Shown: positions 52,985-63,407, counted from the first letter of the stretch. The stretch is 64,000 bases of DNA from Enterococcus sp. 9D6_DIV0238 (GCF_002174455.2 NZ_CP147246.1:1453501-1517500), one strand, 5' to 3'. The notes: generated by a model not told the origin, from the sequence alone. A program made the numbers and translations.

Positions 52985-54325
52985 TCATTTAGTATTCGTG
53001 TAATGGTTATCGTCTTGATTTTTATCTTGTATGATCGAATCAATATATTCTTTTAGAAATTTACTGTGCTTTTCGATGATTTGGTAGCCTGGTTCCTCTT
53101 TGATTTTTGCTGCTTCTTCATCTGTACAAAAATCATTACCCGAGAAAAAGCGGACATTCATACGCCCAATAAATTCTGCGGCCGTATCAAGTTCTTGATC
53201 ATCGGTCAATCCGGCATTCAATAATTGACTATAACCCAATTTTTTACCATCTTTCATAAAAAGCGTTTCAAGATACGCTGAGTAATTCTGAACTTCCGGG
53301 ATCTTATTTTTCGTTTCTTTTGCCCAAGCATCTACATCATTGCTGGCTTTTTGATAGTCTATATGATCTCCCTTTAGCTTCACAATACCATATCCTTGAG
53401 GGGTGATCGAAAATGAACTTGAGGCAATTTCTGTTAATTCATGATCATTGATTGTCTTTGTCATGATATCTTGTGCGTGAATATGACCTGAGAACACAAC
53501 AGGAACTTGATAGTCAGCTAATACTTGCTTAAATTCGTCTGCATTGTTGATCACAAAGCCGTTGGACAGCAATTCATTATGAGCATAGATATTATGATGC
53601 ATGAAAACGAACGTCTTTTTCTGTGCTTTTTTTGATTTTTCCAATTGTTCTTTAGTCCATGCCATTGTTGTTCCTTTGATCGTACCACCCGTTGCTGGTC
53701 TTGTTTGCGGTTCAGTGTCTTCTGGATAAATATTTGAATCTAGAAAAAGAAAATCATAATTTTGATTGACCGCAACAGAATAACTAAGTGACTGTTTATC
53801 ATGATCTGTCGCATTTTGATAGCCAAAATCGGCAAAGATTTCTTTAAAATCAGCCGTTGTGATCGATTTTGTTCTTTCTTGCTTTTCTCCAACAAATTTT
53901 CTAGCCCAGCCATCATTGATATCATGATTTCCCGGAATCACATACACATCGATTCCTGCAGCTTTTAATTGTGTTAGAAAATCGGCTAATTTTTCTGCGC
54001 TGATTTTTTCACCATTTAAGGTAAGATCCCCTGTAATAATGATCATATCTGGCTTTTTCTGGATGGCAGTTGCTACAAATGCCTGCCAACTTTCCTTTTG
54101 ATAATCCAGCTCTTTACCGGCAGCTGTTTGTTTGATTTTTTCAAAAGCTGAACCTGAATCTGTTAGGCTCTTATCTAAATAGTGTGGGTCACTCAACACC
54201 CAAAATTCGACTTCAGATTTGTTGTATAATGTCTCTTCTTGCTCTTTTTGTCCTGCATTTGAATAGATGACTGCTCCTACTATTACTAAAATGCATGCGA
54301 TTAGAGCAACCATTGTCTTTTTCAT
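52985..54325 (-). CDS. Membrane-anchored calcineurin-like metallophosphoesterase
   Basis: A 446-residue exported protein with an N-terminal hydrophobic segment (about 4-23). Metallophosphoesterase motifs in order: WVLSDPHYLD (D-x-H), MIIITGDLTLNGEK (GD), VIPGNHDIND (GNHD), VFMHHNIYA (H) and VVFSGHIHAQD (GHxH). All metal ligands are present. The substrate is unknown; family members act on phosphodiesters or phosphate esters outside the cell. It stands alone between terminators. Confidence 0.9.
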   Translation of the reverse strand: MKKTMVALIACILVIVGAVIYSNAGQKEQEETLYNKSEVEFWVLSDPHYLDKSLTDSGSAFEKIKQTAAGKELDYQKESWQAFVATAIQKKPDMIIITGDLTLNGEKISAEKLADFLTQLKAAGIDVYVIPGNHDINDGWARKFVGEKQERTKSITTADFKEIFADFGYQNATDHDKQSLSYSVAVNQNYDFLFLDSNIYPEDTEPQTRPATGGTIKGTTMAWTKEQLEKSKKAQKKTFVFMHHNIYAHNELLSNGFVINNADEFKQVLADYQVPVVFSGHIHAQDIMTKTINDHELTEIASSSFSITPQGYGIVKLKGDHIDYQKASNDVDAWAKETKNKIPEVQNYSAYLETLFMKDGKKLGYSQLLNAGLTDDQELDTAAEFIGRMNVRFFSGNDFCTDEEAAKIKEEPGYQIIEKHSKFLKEYIDSIIQDKNQDDNHYTNTK

Positions 54326-54378
54326 TCACTGCTTCTCCATTCTTTCAACTATGTTCTGTTCCATTTTATCCTTTTTTA

Positions 54379-54427
54379 TAAAAAAAAGCGCCTCTTGATC
54401 TCAGTTTGTTGAAATCAATTGAGCGCT
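54379..54427 (-). terminator. Terminator after the thioredoxin-like gene
   Basis: AGCGCCTCTTGAT pairs with ATCAATTGAGCGCT (one bulge); on the minus strand eight T follow. Confidence 0.8.
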
Positions 54428-54450
54428 AATACTCTATCTGTTGGTTCCGC

Positions 54451-54783
54451 TTAAAGTAAACTCTCTTCAAATGAATAAACTTTTTCTAATGCAGCTTCCA
54501 GTTTTTTAAACTGAACAAACCTGCCATCACGCAAGTATTCTTTGCCATCTACAAAAAAGAGCAACGCCGGTGCTGAAAAAACTAAATATTCAGCTGATAT
54601 TTCCTTTACTTTATCCGCTTCTACTTCATGTAATTTAATTGCAGGATAGTTCTTTAACAGCTCACTCAGTTTAGGTCTAAGTGCGTGACATACCGAACAA
54701 TTTTTTTGTGAAACGTATAAAAATGTGAGATGGTTTTCATTGATAAATGCGGTTACTTCTTGAATCGTTTGTAGTTTTTCCAT
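54451..54783 (-). CDS. Thioredoxin-family protein
   Basis: A 110-residue cytoplasmic thioredoxin fold with a CxxC motif in SQKNCSVCHALRPKL and the cis-Pro in VFSAPALLFFVDG. The active-site CSVC differs from the usual CGPC, so the redox potential and partner probably differ. No partner is evident from position; a MerR regulator is encoded upstream in the same direction. Confidence 0.88.
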   Translation of the reverse strand: MEKLQTIQEVTAFINENHLTFLYVSQKNCSVCHALRPKLSELLKNYPAIKLHEVEADKVKEISAEYLVFSAPALLFFVDGKEYLRDGRFVQFKKLEAALEKVYSFEESLL

Positions 54784-54861
54784 TTTTGTTTCATCCTTTT
54801 TTTATTTGGCTACATCTTAACACCTTGGCTTCTCTTTATCGACTTTTCTGCCTTAGCCTAC

Positions 54862-55626
54862 TTACATCACTTCGACCCAAGCTTTGTAATAATCCGTGTA
54901 AAAACCTTCTTCATCTTCTGCAGTCATGATATACCGTCCGATCACTCTGCCCGTTTGAAACCCTTGTTCGATCAATTTTTCTTTGATCGGGTAAAAATTA
55001 TTGACTGTCGGCTCTTCAGAACGGATGGTCAATAAAAACTGTTTATAAGTCTCCGTTTGTTTGGATTCGCTCTGCCAAATTTTCGGTTCATCCATAAATT
55101 CACCGTCATCAGCAGCAAAACCATAAATAATGTCTGCTTCATGTTGAGGATCGATATAAACAACTAAGCTTGAAGGGTTTTCGATATATGTTTGTAATTC
55201 ATTTGGATCTTTTAAATCAAATGCAATGATCCGCTTTACATCAAGTTCGCCATCACTTAATAATTCTTCCTTTAATTCAAACAATTGAACTAACTGATTT
55301 TTTCTACGTTTGATTCCTTGATACCTTTTCTCCAATTCAGCTAATTCAGAGGCTATTCGATGTTGCGTCTCATCCAAAATAGACCATAACTCCTCAGGCG
55401 ATTTACGATAAAGGTTGGTCATTTTGCTAATAGGGATATCCAATCTGCGATAAAAATCAATATCACTGATCGTCAATAAGTCTTCCATATCAAACATCCG
55501 ATACCCATTTTCTGTATTTCTGGAGGAGGTCAAAAGGTTCATATCGTCCCAATAACGGATCTTTGATTTAGGTATTTTCATGATTTCAGCGACTTGTCCA
55601 ACTGTCAGTAATTTTTCCTTATCCAT
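54862..55626 (-). CDS. MerR-family regulator with GyrI-like effector domain
   Basis: A 254-residue regulator. N-terminal MerR helix-turn-helix (LTVGQVAEIMKIPKSKIRYW, ENGYRMFDMEDLLTISDIDF), a coiled-coil dimer helix (about 80-120), and a C-terminal part (about 130-254) resembling the GyrI/BmrR-type ligand-binding fold. It is divergent from an EfrAB-like exporter whose promoter has the 19-bp spacer and central palindrome typical of MerR activation. I infer that it activates the exporter when it binds a drug-like ligand. GAAGGTG precedes the ATG. Confidence 0.9.
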   Translation of the reverse strand: MDKEKLLTVGQVAEIMKIPKSKIRYWDDMNLLTSSRNTENGYRMFDMEDLLTISDIDFYRRLDIPISKMTNLYRKSPEELWSILDETQHRIASELAELEKRYQGIKRRKNQLVQLFELKEELLSDGELDVKRIIAFDLKDPNELQTYIENPSSLVVYIDPQHEADIIYGFAADDGEFMDEPKIWQSESKQTETYKQFLLTIRSEEPTVNNFYPIKEKLIEQGFQTGRVIGRYIMTAEDEEGFYTDYYKAWVEVM

Positions 55627-55664
55627 TGCTTCACCTTCTTTCTTTTAATTATAACTAAAAAGCA

Positions 55665-55695
55665 TTGACATTCAAGTAACTTGAAGGTGTAGAAT
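55665..55695 (+). promoter_or_regulatory. MerR-type promoter of the EfrAB-like exporter
   Basis: TTGACA (55665-55670), 19-bp spacer, TAGAAT (55690-55695), with the perfect palindrome TTCAAGTAACTTGAA (55671-55685) inside the spacer. MerR activators act on such lengthened spacers. The divergent MerR gene starts 39 bp from the -35. Confidence 0.88.
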
Positions 55696-55727
55696 CGTTT
55701 AGGATTGATGAAAAGGAGGAAATTACA

Positions 55728-57452
55728 ATGAACATCATTCAATTTTTTATGAAGAAAAATGTCAAATTGATTGCTGCGACCGTATTTTTCTTGTGTCTGC
55801 AAATCATCGGGACATTAGGTGTACCGTTATTAGTCGCTCGTTTGATCGATGTCGGTATCGCCAGCGGAAGTGAACAAACCATCAAATCGATCGGTATCCA
55901 AATGCTGGTCACGGCTATTTTTGGTGCATTGGCTGCTATTTTAGGGAGTTACCTTTCCGCTAAAGTTGCAGCAAAGTTCGGCTTTGAAATTCGGACGTTA
56001 TTTTTTGATAAGGTTCAGGCTTTTTCAATAAAAGATGCAGACAAAGTGGGAACTGGCTCTTTACTGACAAGAATGACAAACGATATAGATAATATCCAGC
56101 AAATGATCGTATTGTTTTTACAATTGATCTTACCTGCACCGATCATTGCTGTCTTTTCTTTGTACATGACATTCACTTATTCAGAAACTTTAGCGCTTGT
56201 GCCGTTAGTCGCGATTTTGGTATTTGCTTTGATCGTCTACTTATTGATGAAAAAAGGAACGCCGCTTTCTTTAGCTATTCAGCCAAAGATGGACCAGGTG
56301 ATCGTTACTTTACGGGAATTTTTTACAGGTATCAACATGATTCGAGCGTTCAATAATCAAGACCATGAAGAAGAACGGACAAATAAACGTTTTTCAGAAT
56401 ATGCAGAGGGCATGATTCGAGTCAACCGGATTTTTTCTTTTATCACGCCGATCGCCTTTTTATTAATGGGCGTCGTTTTTTCTTCGATCCTTTGGTTCGG
56501 CGGACATTTAGTCGCAGTTGGAACACTTCAAATCGGAACGGTCTCAGCTGTCGTCGAATATGCTTTATTAACACTTGCTTACTTGATGATCGCTGCCATG
56601 GTTTTAGTCATGATGCCTCGTTCTTTTGCATCTGTCAAAAGAATTGAAGAAATCTTGAACACCAAAGAAGAGATTCGTGATTCAAAGCAACCACAAACCA
56701 TCGAAGAGAAAGAACACACAGGTACAGATCTAATCAAAGTGGAACATGTGACATTCAACTACGAGCAAGCAGATGAACCTGTTTTAGAAGATATCCATTT
56801 CACTATCCCTAGAGGAAAAACAACGGCGATCGTTGGTGGTACCGGCTCTGGGAAAAGTACTGTAGCTAAATTATTATTGAGGCTAAGTGATGTGACGCAG
56901 GGGAAAATTTTATTCGATGGGATCGATATTCGCTCATTAACTCAAGAAGAACTGCGCTCTAGAATCAGCTATGTTCCTCAAAAGGCTTTCTTATTCAGCG
57001 GAACGATCAAGAGTAATTTAGCGATGGGACACCCTGATGCAACCGTTCAGGAAATGGATCATGCGTCAAAAATAGCTCAACTTTACGATTACGTTTCAGG
57101 CCTAAAAGATGGCTATGATTCATTTGTTGCTCAAGGTGGGACGAACTTTTCTGGCGGACAACGGCAGCGTTTGTGCATTGCTCGGGCATTGATCAAACCT
57201 GCTGATATTTATATTTTTGACGACAGCTTTTCAGCATTGGACTACAAAACGGATGCTGCCTTAAGAAAAGCCTTAAAAGAAGAAATGTCAGATAAAACAT
57301 TACTGATCGTAGCGCAACGCTTAAGTACGATCCAACAGGCAGATACGATCATCGTTTTAGATGAAGGAAAAATCGTTGGTCAAGGAACACATACAGAATT
57401 ATTGAAAAACAATCAAACCTATCAAGAGTTCGCCCACTCACAGGGACTATAA
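55728..57452 (+). CDS. EfrA-like heterodimeric ABC exporter subunit (degenerate ATP site)
   Basis: A 574-residue half-transporter: six transmembrane helices (about 15-310) and an ATPase domain (about 335-570) with Walker A VGGTGSGKST, signature FSGGQRQRLC, and Walker B IYIFDDSFSALD. The residue after the Walker B Asp is Asp, where Glu is usual, so this subunit probably holds the non-catalytic site of the pair; this is normal for heterodimeric exporters such as BmrCD. GGAGG precedes the ATG. It is 18 nt before its partner gene. EfrAB exports drugs in E. faecalis. Confidence 0.92.
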   Translation: MNIIQFFMKKNVKLIAATVFFLCLQIIGTLGVPLLVARLIDVGIASGSEQTIKSIGIQMLVTAIFGALAAILGSYLSAKVAAKFGFEIRTLFFDKVQAFSIKDADKVGTGSLLTRMTNDIDNIQQMIVLFLQLILPAPIIAVFSLYMTFTYSETLALVPLVAILVFALIVYLLMKKGTPLSLAIQPKMDQVIVTLREFFTGINMIRAFNNQDHEEERTNKRFSEYAEGMIRVNRIFSFITPIAFLLMGVVFSSILWFGGHLVAVGTLQIGTVSAVVEYALLTLAYLMIAAMVLVMMPRSFASVKRIEEILNTKEEIRDSKQPQTIEEKEHTGTDLIKVEHVTFNYEQADEPVLEDIHFTIPRGKTTAIVGGTGSGKSTVAKLLLRLSDVTQGKILFDGIDIRSLTQEELRSRISYVPQKAFLFSGTIKSNLAMGHPDATVQEMDHASKIAQLYDYVSGLKDGYDSFVAQGGTNFSGGQRQRLCIARALIKPADIYIFDDSFSALDYKTDAALRKALKEEMSDKTLLIVAQRLSTIQQADTIIVLDEGKIVGQGTHTELLKNNQTYQEFAHSQGL

Positions 57453-57470
57453 AGGAAAGGAGTCCTTTTT

Positions 57471-59255
57471 ATGGAAACTATGGAAAAAGTAAATAAACAA
57501 ACATTTAAACGATTCTTTCAGTTGATCAGTAAAGAGCGCCCGATATTTTTTGGATTGATCATCTGCAGCTTGATCGGAAATGCTTTAGTGATCGCAATGC
57601 CTTTCATCATGGGGATCGCAATCGATGATTTACTCAAATTGATCGGCACATACGGAATCGGTCAAATCACCTTTGCTCAAGTAAAGGAAGCATTGCTGAT
57701 ACCCGTTTTGATCTTGATCGTCTTTTCGCTCTTCAGCAGTCTCACATCCTTTATCCAAGAACGTGTGATGGCTTCTTTAAGCGAAAAGATCACCTTGCGT
57801 GTGAGAAAAGAAGTCGCTAAGAAATTCAAAGCTTTACCGATGTCATTTTTTGATCAGCATCAGGTCGGTGATATTTTAAGCAGAACGACGACCAGCTTAA
57901 ATCAGCTTTCACAAGTATTGCTGACTGGGATCAACCAGTTTTTCACCTCAATTTCAACCATTGTTTTTGCTGGAGTCATGCTGTTTTATATTGATGTAAA
58001 ATTGACGTTGATCGTCGTTGCACTGATTGCGGGCAGTTCTTACTTGACCGGAAAAATTGCCAATAAAAACAAAGTTTTAGCGGAAAAAAGTCAAGCGGAA
58101 CTAGGGAACCTAAATAATAAAACCGAGGAATTTTTATCAGGGAATTTAGTGACCAAAACATTCAACCAGCAAAATCAGGCTAAACAGGTCATTTTTGAGA
58201 CAAATCAAAAGCACTATCAGGCGTTTTTAAATGCTCAATTTATGAATTTTGCGATTTATCCTGCGATTCGCTTGATCAATCAGCTGGCCTTCATCATCAG
58301 CGGGATTTTTGGAGCATTTTTAGTCTTACAAGGAACGATCACTATCGGTTTGCTTCAAGCTTACTTACAGTATATCAATCAAATATCCGAACCAATTTCA
58401 ACCGCTTCTTATGTGATCAATTCGATCCAGGCAGCCTTAGCCGCAGTCGATCGAATCTTTGAGATTCTAGATGAAAAAGAAGAGGTTCCCGAAAATCCAG
58501 TGCCAAAAAGGATCGAGCAGCCTCTTGGTAAGATCACTTTTGAACAGGTAAAATTTGGTTATACGAAAGAAAAAATCTTGATGAACCAAGTTGATTTTGC
58601 TGTCAAGCCAAAACAAATGGTCGCGATCGTCGGTCCGACTGGGGCAGGCAAAACAACTTTAGTGAATTTACTGATGCGTTTTTATGAGTTGAATAGCGGC
58701 CGCATTACATTTGATGGTGTGGATATCACAGACCTTTCAAGAAGTAATTTACGTGGGATGTTCGGGATGGTCCTGCAAAATACTTGGCTATTTGAAGGAA
58801 CGATCGCTGATAATATTGCCTATGGAAAAATGGATGCAACTCGAGAAGAAATCATCGAAGCTGCTAAAATTGCTCAATGTGATCATTTTATCCGTACTAT
58901 GCCTAATGGATACGACTCAATTATTTCTAGTGAAAATGGCTCTTTGTCACAAGGACAGCAACAACTATTGACGATTGCCAGAATCATTTTAGCGAATCCG
59001 CCAGTAGTTATTTTAGATGAGGCAACCTCCAGTGTAGATACACGAACTGAAGCTCATATCCAAAAAGCGATGGACGAAGTAACGAACAATAGAACTAGTT
59101 TTGTGATCGCACATCGCTTGTCCACAATCGAAAATGCAGATTTGATCTTAGTAATGAAAGACGGCGACATCGTGGAGAAAGGAACACATTTGGAATTACT
59201 TGCACAACCTTCACTTTACGCTTCTTTATATAATAGCCAATTTCAAGAAACTTAG
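57471..59255 (+). CDS. EfrB-like heterodimeric ABC exporter subunit
   Basis: A 594-residue half-transporter: six transmembrane helices (about 25-325) and an ATPase domain (about 350-590). Walker A VGPTGAGKTT, signature LSQGQQQLLT, Walker B VVILDEATSSVD with the catalytic Glu present, and switch His in VIAHRLS. Together with the upstream subunit it would form a multidrug exporter. The ATG follows AAGGAGTCC; a second ATG three codons later is also possible. A strong terminator follows. Confidence 0.92.
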   Translation: METMEKVNKQTFKRFFQLISKERPIFFGLIICSLIGNALVIAMPFIMGIAIDDLLKLIGTYGIGQITFAQVKEALLIPVLILIVFSLFSSLTSFIQERVMASLSEKITLRVRKEVAKKFKALPMSFFDQHQVGDILSRTTTSLNQLSQVLLTGINQFFTSISTIVFAGVMLFYIDVKLTLIVVALIAGSSYLTGKIANKNKVLAEKSQAELGNLNNKTEEFLSGNLVTKTFNQQNQAKQVIFETNQKHYQAFLNAQFMNFAIYPAIRLINQLAFIISGIFGAFLVLQGTITIGLLQAYLQYINQISEPISTASYVINSIQAALAAVDRIFEILDEKEEVPENPVPKRIEQPLGKITFEQVKFGYTKEKILMNQVDFAVKPKQMVAIVGPTGAGKTTLVNLLMRFYELNSGRITFDGVDITDLSRSNLRGMFGMVLQNTWLFEGTIADNIAYGKMDATREEIIEAAKIAQCDHFIRTMPNGYDSIISSENGSLSQGQQQLLTIARIILANPPVVILDEATSSVDTRTEAHIQKAMDEVTNNRTSFVIAHRLSTIENADLILVMKDGDIVEKGTHLELLAQPSLYASLYNSQFQET

Positions 59256-59266
59256 TACTCAAAAAA

Positions 59267-59319
59267 ACTGGAATAAAAGTCTAGCTCTTATGCATTGGAG
59301 CTAGACTTTTTATTCCAGT
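59267..59319. terminator. Bidirectional terminator after the exporter pair
   Basis: ACTGGAATAAAAGTCTAGCT pairs with AGCTAGACTTTTTATTCCAG around an A/T loop. It separates convergent genes. Confidence 0.9.
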
Positions 59320-59330
59320 CTTTTATTTTC

Positions 59331-59969
59331 TTAAAATCCTGCTTCTTCCAGAATCAAAAAAATATGAATACGATCAGTGAGTGCTGAACGACGAGTCAAC
59401 GAAATGATATTACAAATACATTCTTCTTTTAAGCAATCTCCACAATTTCCTGTTTTGACACAAGGCGTCGTCTGTAATTCTAAGCGAAATGAATTTAGTG
59501 GTGCTGTTCTTTTTCTCACCATTTCAATGGTCGTTTCTAAACTGCCGTAGACCTTATTGACCCCTACAAAAGCAATCACCTTATCAGGCCCATAAGTCAA
59601 TGCTGCCACCCGATTACCAATATTATCGATATTTACTAATACACCATCTTCACTGATTCCATTAACGCTTGTGAGATAATAGTCCGCTAAAAGAGACTGC
59701 TTCATCAATCGATGACGTTCTTCGAGATTCTCAGCTAAACCACGATCGATGATCAGCTGTTCTCTTTCGTAAAGGGCATCGATGATTCCAACTTCTCCTA
59801 AGGTTTGAGATCCTCCGAAAGCGACTGTTTTATCCCCTTCGATCAAGCTTAACGCTTGTTCTTTAGCCTCAGTTAAAGTACGACAAATCAACACATTGAA
59901 ATTTCTACGAGTTAATTTTTTGCTAATGGATTTTGCTCGTGTCTCTTGATATGTTTCTTGGTAGTTCAT
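59331..59969 (-). CDS. LUD-domain protein (LutC/YkgG family)
   Basis: A 212-residue cytoplasmic protein with the LUD fold: LIEGDKTVAFGGSQTLGEVG, IDALYEREQLI, LTSVNGISEDGVLVNIDNIG and KVIAFVGVNKV. The C-terminal part carries a Cys cluster (CVKTGNCGDCLKEECICN), which could bind a metal or Fe-S cluster. LUD proteins occur in lactate-use complexes with LutA and LutB, neither of which is adjacent here. It follows queG by 25 nt in the same direction, so the pair is likely one transcript; a shared pathway is not known. Confidence 0.85.
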   Translation of the reverse strand: MNYQETYQETRAKSISKKLTRRNFNVLICRTLTEAKEQALSLIEGDKTVAFGGSQTLGEVGIIDALYEREQLIIDRGLAENLEERHRLMKQSLLADYYLTSVNGISEDGVLVNIDNIGNRVAALTYGPDKVIAFVGVNKVYGSLETTIEMVRKRTAPLNSFRLELQTTPCVKTGNCGDCLKEECICNIISLTRRSALTDRIHIFLILEEAGF

Positions 59970-59994
59970 CTTACTCTCCTTCCTTATGTTCAGT

Positions 59995-61140
59995 TTATCG
60001 CTTCAAGTATCCGATCGCCTTGTTTATTTCACTGATGACGCTATCATCTGTCTCTTTTTCAAGCAACTCCTGTAGAACGGTCAACCATTTTTCGGCTTCT
60101 TTAATCCCTAATTTTCCGATAGCCCAAGCAGCAGTCCCTCGAATAACCGGCCGAACATCTTCTTTTGCACATAATAAAATTTCAGGTAAAGCACTACGAT
60201 CTCCCAAATTAGCTAAGGCGATCAATGCATTACGCTGTAGCGGTTTTTTCCCACGCCACGATCCAGAAAGATGTCCAAAGGTTTCTTTGAATTCTTTGTT
60301 TGATAGACTCAGCATAGGTTTTAACTTAGGATAAACAATGTCAACTTCTGGCTCCATCTCTTCATGAAAATGGAAGTTTTTCCCTCTATTATAAGGACAA
60401 ACCAACTGACAAATATCACAGCCGTAAATGACATTGTGCATCTTCTTACGATATTCTTCAGGCATCATATCCTTCGTTTGGGTCTGATAGGATAAACATT
60501 TTTTAGCGTTCATGCTGCCATTTCCTAAAAGAGCTTGTGTCGGACAAGCTGTGACACAGCGCGTACAATCACCACAACCAAACGGGACCGGCTCATCGAC
60601 TTCAAAATCAATATTCGTCACGATTTCGCCTAAATAAACAAAAGAACCAAATTCTTCTGTGATCAATAATCCATTTCGCCCAATAAAACCAAGTCCGGCT
60701 CTTTGTGCAACAGCTACATCAACTAATTCCCCTGTATCGACCTGAGGAGCAAAACGCCAATTTTCTGCTTCTTCCAGATCTTCAGCTTGAGACTGAATAA
60801 AATCAATCAATTTAGCTAAACGATCCTTCAATACCTCATGATAATCGATGCCCCACGAAGCTCTGGCAAACATCCCTCGTTTCTCATCACGAGGAACCTT
60901 TCCGCTGATTTTTGTGGGATAGGCTAAGGCAATTGAAATAATCGTTTTAGGATTCTCGAACGTTTTCTCAGGGTAGATTCGTTCTTCTATTACTTGATGC
61001 TCAAAGCCAGAATTAAACCCAAGAGCTCGCTGTTCGTTTAGCGAATCTTCCAACTCATAAAATGGCTCAGCAGAAGCAAAACCGATTTTATCGATACCTA
61101 AGCGCTGACTTTCCGCAATAATCTTCTGTTTTAGTGACAT
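59995..61140 (-). CDS. queG: Epoxyqueuosine reductase
   Basis: A 381-residue cytoplasmic enzyme that converts epoxyqueuosine to queuosine in tRNA, using cobalamin and two [4Fe-4S] clusters. The ferredoxin-type motifs are [16 protein letters not shown] and [11 protein letters not shown]. The N-terminal part has the QueG signature ([23 protein letters not shown]) and [20 protein letters not shown]; the C-terminal HEAT-like repeats (about 295-375) are typical of the full-length form. The start at 61140 is chosen because GAGGAG lies 5 nt upstream. It is the first gene of a pair with the LUD gene. Confidence 0.93.
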   Translation of the reverse strand: MSLKQKIIAESQRLGIDKIGFASAEPFYELEDSLNEQRALGFNSGFEHQVIEERIYPEKTFENPKTIISIALAYPTKISGKVPRDEKRGMFARASWGIDYHEVLKDRLAKLIDFIQSQAEDLEEAENWRFAPQVDTGELVDVAVAQRAGLGFIGRNGLLITEEFGSFVYLGEIVTNIDFEVDEPVPFGCGDCTRCVTACPTQALLGNGSMNAKKCLSYQTQTKDMMPEEYRKKMHNVIYGCDICQLVCPYNRGKNFHFHEEMEPEVDIVYPKLKPMLSLSNKEFKETFGHLSGSWRGKKPLQRNALIALANLGDRSALPEILLCAKEDVRPVIRGTAAWAIGKLGIKEAEKWLTVLQELLEKETDDSVISEINKAIGYLKR

Positions 61141-61417
61141 AGTTCTCCTCTTCCCTAACATACTTATTGAAAGAAATAACAAACTCTAAATAAAAATCCT
61201 CACCATTTTATTTTTTTAAATCAATAATTTTATCTTTTTTTAATGTTCTAAAAAACTTATAAAACAAGGATCAGAACGACTTCTAATTACATTAAAACAA
61301 AAAAATAATATATTTTATAAATAAAAAATGAATTTTTATATATAAATATGATAAAATGATTTAATGGCATTTTTGCCGTTCACACACACTTTATCATGAA
61401 TCATGGAGGAAATACAT

Positions 61418-63379
61418 ATGAAAAGAACAAATTTATCAGCAAAACATAAGCAAAAAGTAATACACAGCTTTTTGCTACTTTCACTTCTAGCCCCGATTCT
61501 CCTAACGCCGACTGTTGTTTTTGCGGAAGATTTTACCGTTGAATCTGATCAAGAGACAACTATGCAAACACAGGAAAGTGAAGAGACGATCGAATCTACT
61601 AGTGAAACCACGATTGATTCTACAGAAACTTCAAGTACTGAAGAACCCGTTGAGCCAACACCTGCTACGGAGGAAACAACTAGCTCTTCCACAGTAGAGT
61701 CAACTATTTCTTCAGATGAACTTATGCCTAAAGCGGCAGCATTTAGTGCCGACACGATAACGATTGCTGATCCATTTTTGAAACAAGATATCCTAAAATC
61801 TCTGGGATTGCCAGCTGACAGTGAGCTGACACAAACAGATATGGAAAAATTGACTTATCTTTCCTTAAGCTCTGCTCAAATCAGCAGTCTTTCTGGGTTA
61901 GAAACTGCTGTTAATCTAGCAACGATCTATATCAATACTAATAACGCGATCACAGATTTTAGTCCGCTAGAACAATTGACAGCATTAACTTATGTGACAC
62001 TTCAAACAACTAGCTTAAACAGTACAAATTTTCCGGATTTGCGTAATAGCCCAGGTATTACAAATCTTTCTTTAGGAAGTACAAGTATCGATAATGATGT
62101 CTTACCGAAGATCGCCCAAATGACGAATTTAAAACGAATCTATCTTGATTCAAATATGGCCATCACAACAATTGAACCATTAAAAGCTCTACCAAATTTA
62201 ACGTCCCTTTCCGTTCAGTTTTGTGGTATCACTGATTTTACAGTCATCAATGATTTCCCTGTACTTTCTGACCTAGCTGCTTTCGGTCAAAATACAGGAA
62301 GAAATGATCCGCCGACAACGATTGGTCGGTCAACACTAGATTATGATGCAGAAAATGAAATACTATTTATTCCTTTTTCAATGATGCCAAATCGAATGAC
62401 GAATTTCGATGGTATTGCTCCGCCATTTACTACATCAAACTCTGCAAGTAATACTTACTTTGATTTTAACGGCGAGCAACTACCAGCATCTCGGTTGCAA
62501 ATTACGGATCTGGGCATTACGATTTCAGGGGTAAGCACAGAAGAGTTTACTGGAATCCATAGTTTTGAATATAATGCTCGTTTGAATAATCCCGCAGGCT
62601 CTTATGCAAAACCAGATGGATACAGTTTTTATGCGATCTCCTCTGGAACATATCTTCACCAATTCAATGTAGTTGAAGACGGTAAGCCTGTCACTATCAA
62701 CTATCAAGACGACACTGGAAAAGAATTGTTGCCGAGTGAAACTTTGAACGGTTTGGTCAGTGAATCCTTTGATATTCCTAGCAAAGAAATTTCTGGATAT
62801 GAGTTGATCGATACGATTGGGAAGAAATCAGGTGTTTTTTCTGATCAAGAACAAGTCGTCACTTTCATTTATAAAAAAATACCTGATCCGATCATTGAAA
62901 AAACTGGGCGTGTCATCGTTCATTATGTCGATAATGATAATCAGACACTAAAAGATGATTTTATCTTATCGGGAACTGTAGGCGACAGCTTTTCTACAGA
63001 AAAAATAGCAATTGACGGCTACGTGTTTAAAGAGGTCAAAGGAAATGAAACGGGGCTATTTACTAAAGAAGATCAGGTCGTTACTTATGTTTACGCAATA
63101 AAAGATGGCAAACTTGAGCCCGTTGTTCCTACGACTCCTTCTGAGCCAAAGGAACCCGTCAGTCCAACTGAAAAAGCACCAACTAAATCGCCAACTAAAG
63201 AGGGAAATAATCCAGCAACACTTCAAAAAACAACTAAAGTACTAAATAATACTATAACTGGCAAAAAATTCCCGGCAACAGGAGAACAAAGCAACTCTGG
63301 CTGGTTATGGTTAGGTTTAACGCTGCTGGTTATTGTTAATACGCTAGCTATGTTAACAAAGGTACGACAAGAAAAATAA
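61418..63379 (+). CDS. Sortase-anchored surface protein with leucine-rich repeats and MucBP domains
   Basis: A 653-residue wall protein. Signal peptide about 1-37; a Thr/Ser/Glu-rich region (about 45-105); leucine-rich repeats of internalin-like type (about 140-290, LTYLSLSSAQISSLSGLETA, ITTIEPLKALPNLTSLSVQF); a strand domain (about 300-420); two MucBP-type domains (about 425-490, VTINYQDDTGKELLPSETLN, and 500-565, VIVHYVDNDNQTL); a Pro/Thr/Lys linker; and a sorting signal FPATGEQ, hydrophobic helix and KVRQEK tail. LRR plus MucBP suggests adhesion to host or mucin. The ATG at 61418 lies 8 nt after GGAGG; the earlier in-frame ATG overlaps that site. Confidence 0.93.
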   Translation: MKRTNLSAKHKQKVIHSFLLLSLLAPILLTPTVVFAEDFTVESDQETTMQTQESEETIESTSETTIDSTETSSTEEPVEPTPATEETTSSSTVESTISSDELMPKAAAFSADTITIADPFLKQDILKSLGLPADSELTQTDMEKLTYLSLSSAQISSLSGLETAVNLATIYINTNNAITDFSPLEQLTALTYVTLQTTSLNSTNFPDLRNSPGITNLSLGSTSIDNDVLPKIAQMTNLKRIYLDSNMAITTIEPLKALPNLTSLSVQFCGITDFTVINDFPVLSDLAAFGQNTGRNDPPTTIGRSTLDYDAENEILFIPFSMMPNRMTNFDGIAPPFTTSNSASNTYFDFNGEQLPASRLQITDLGITISGVSTEEFTGIHSFEYNARLNNPAGSYAKPDGYSFYAISSGTYLHQFNVVEDGKPVTINYQDDTGKELLPSETLNGLVSESFDIPSKEISGYELIDTIGKKSGVFSDQEQVVTFIYKKIPDPIIEKTGRVIVHYVDNDNQTLKDDFILSGTVGDSFSTEKIAIDGYVFKEVKGNETGLFTKEDQVVTYVYAIKDGKLEPVVPTTPSEPKEPVSPTEKAPTKSPTKEGNNPATLQKTTKVLNNTITGKKFPATGEQSNSGWLWLGLTLLVIVNTLAMLTKVRQEK

Positions 63380-63407
63380 TGTTTGTTTAGTCAAAAAGAG
63401 GATGGGA

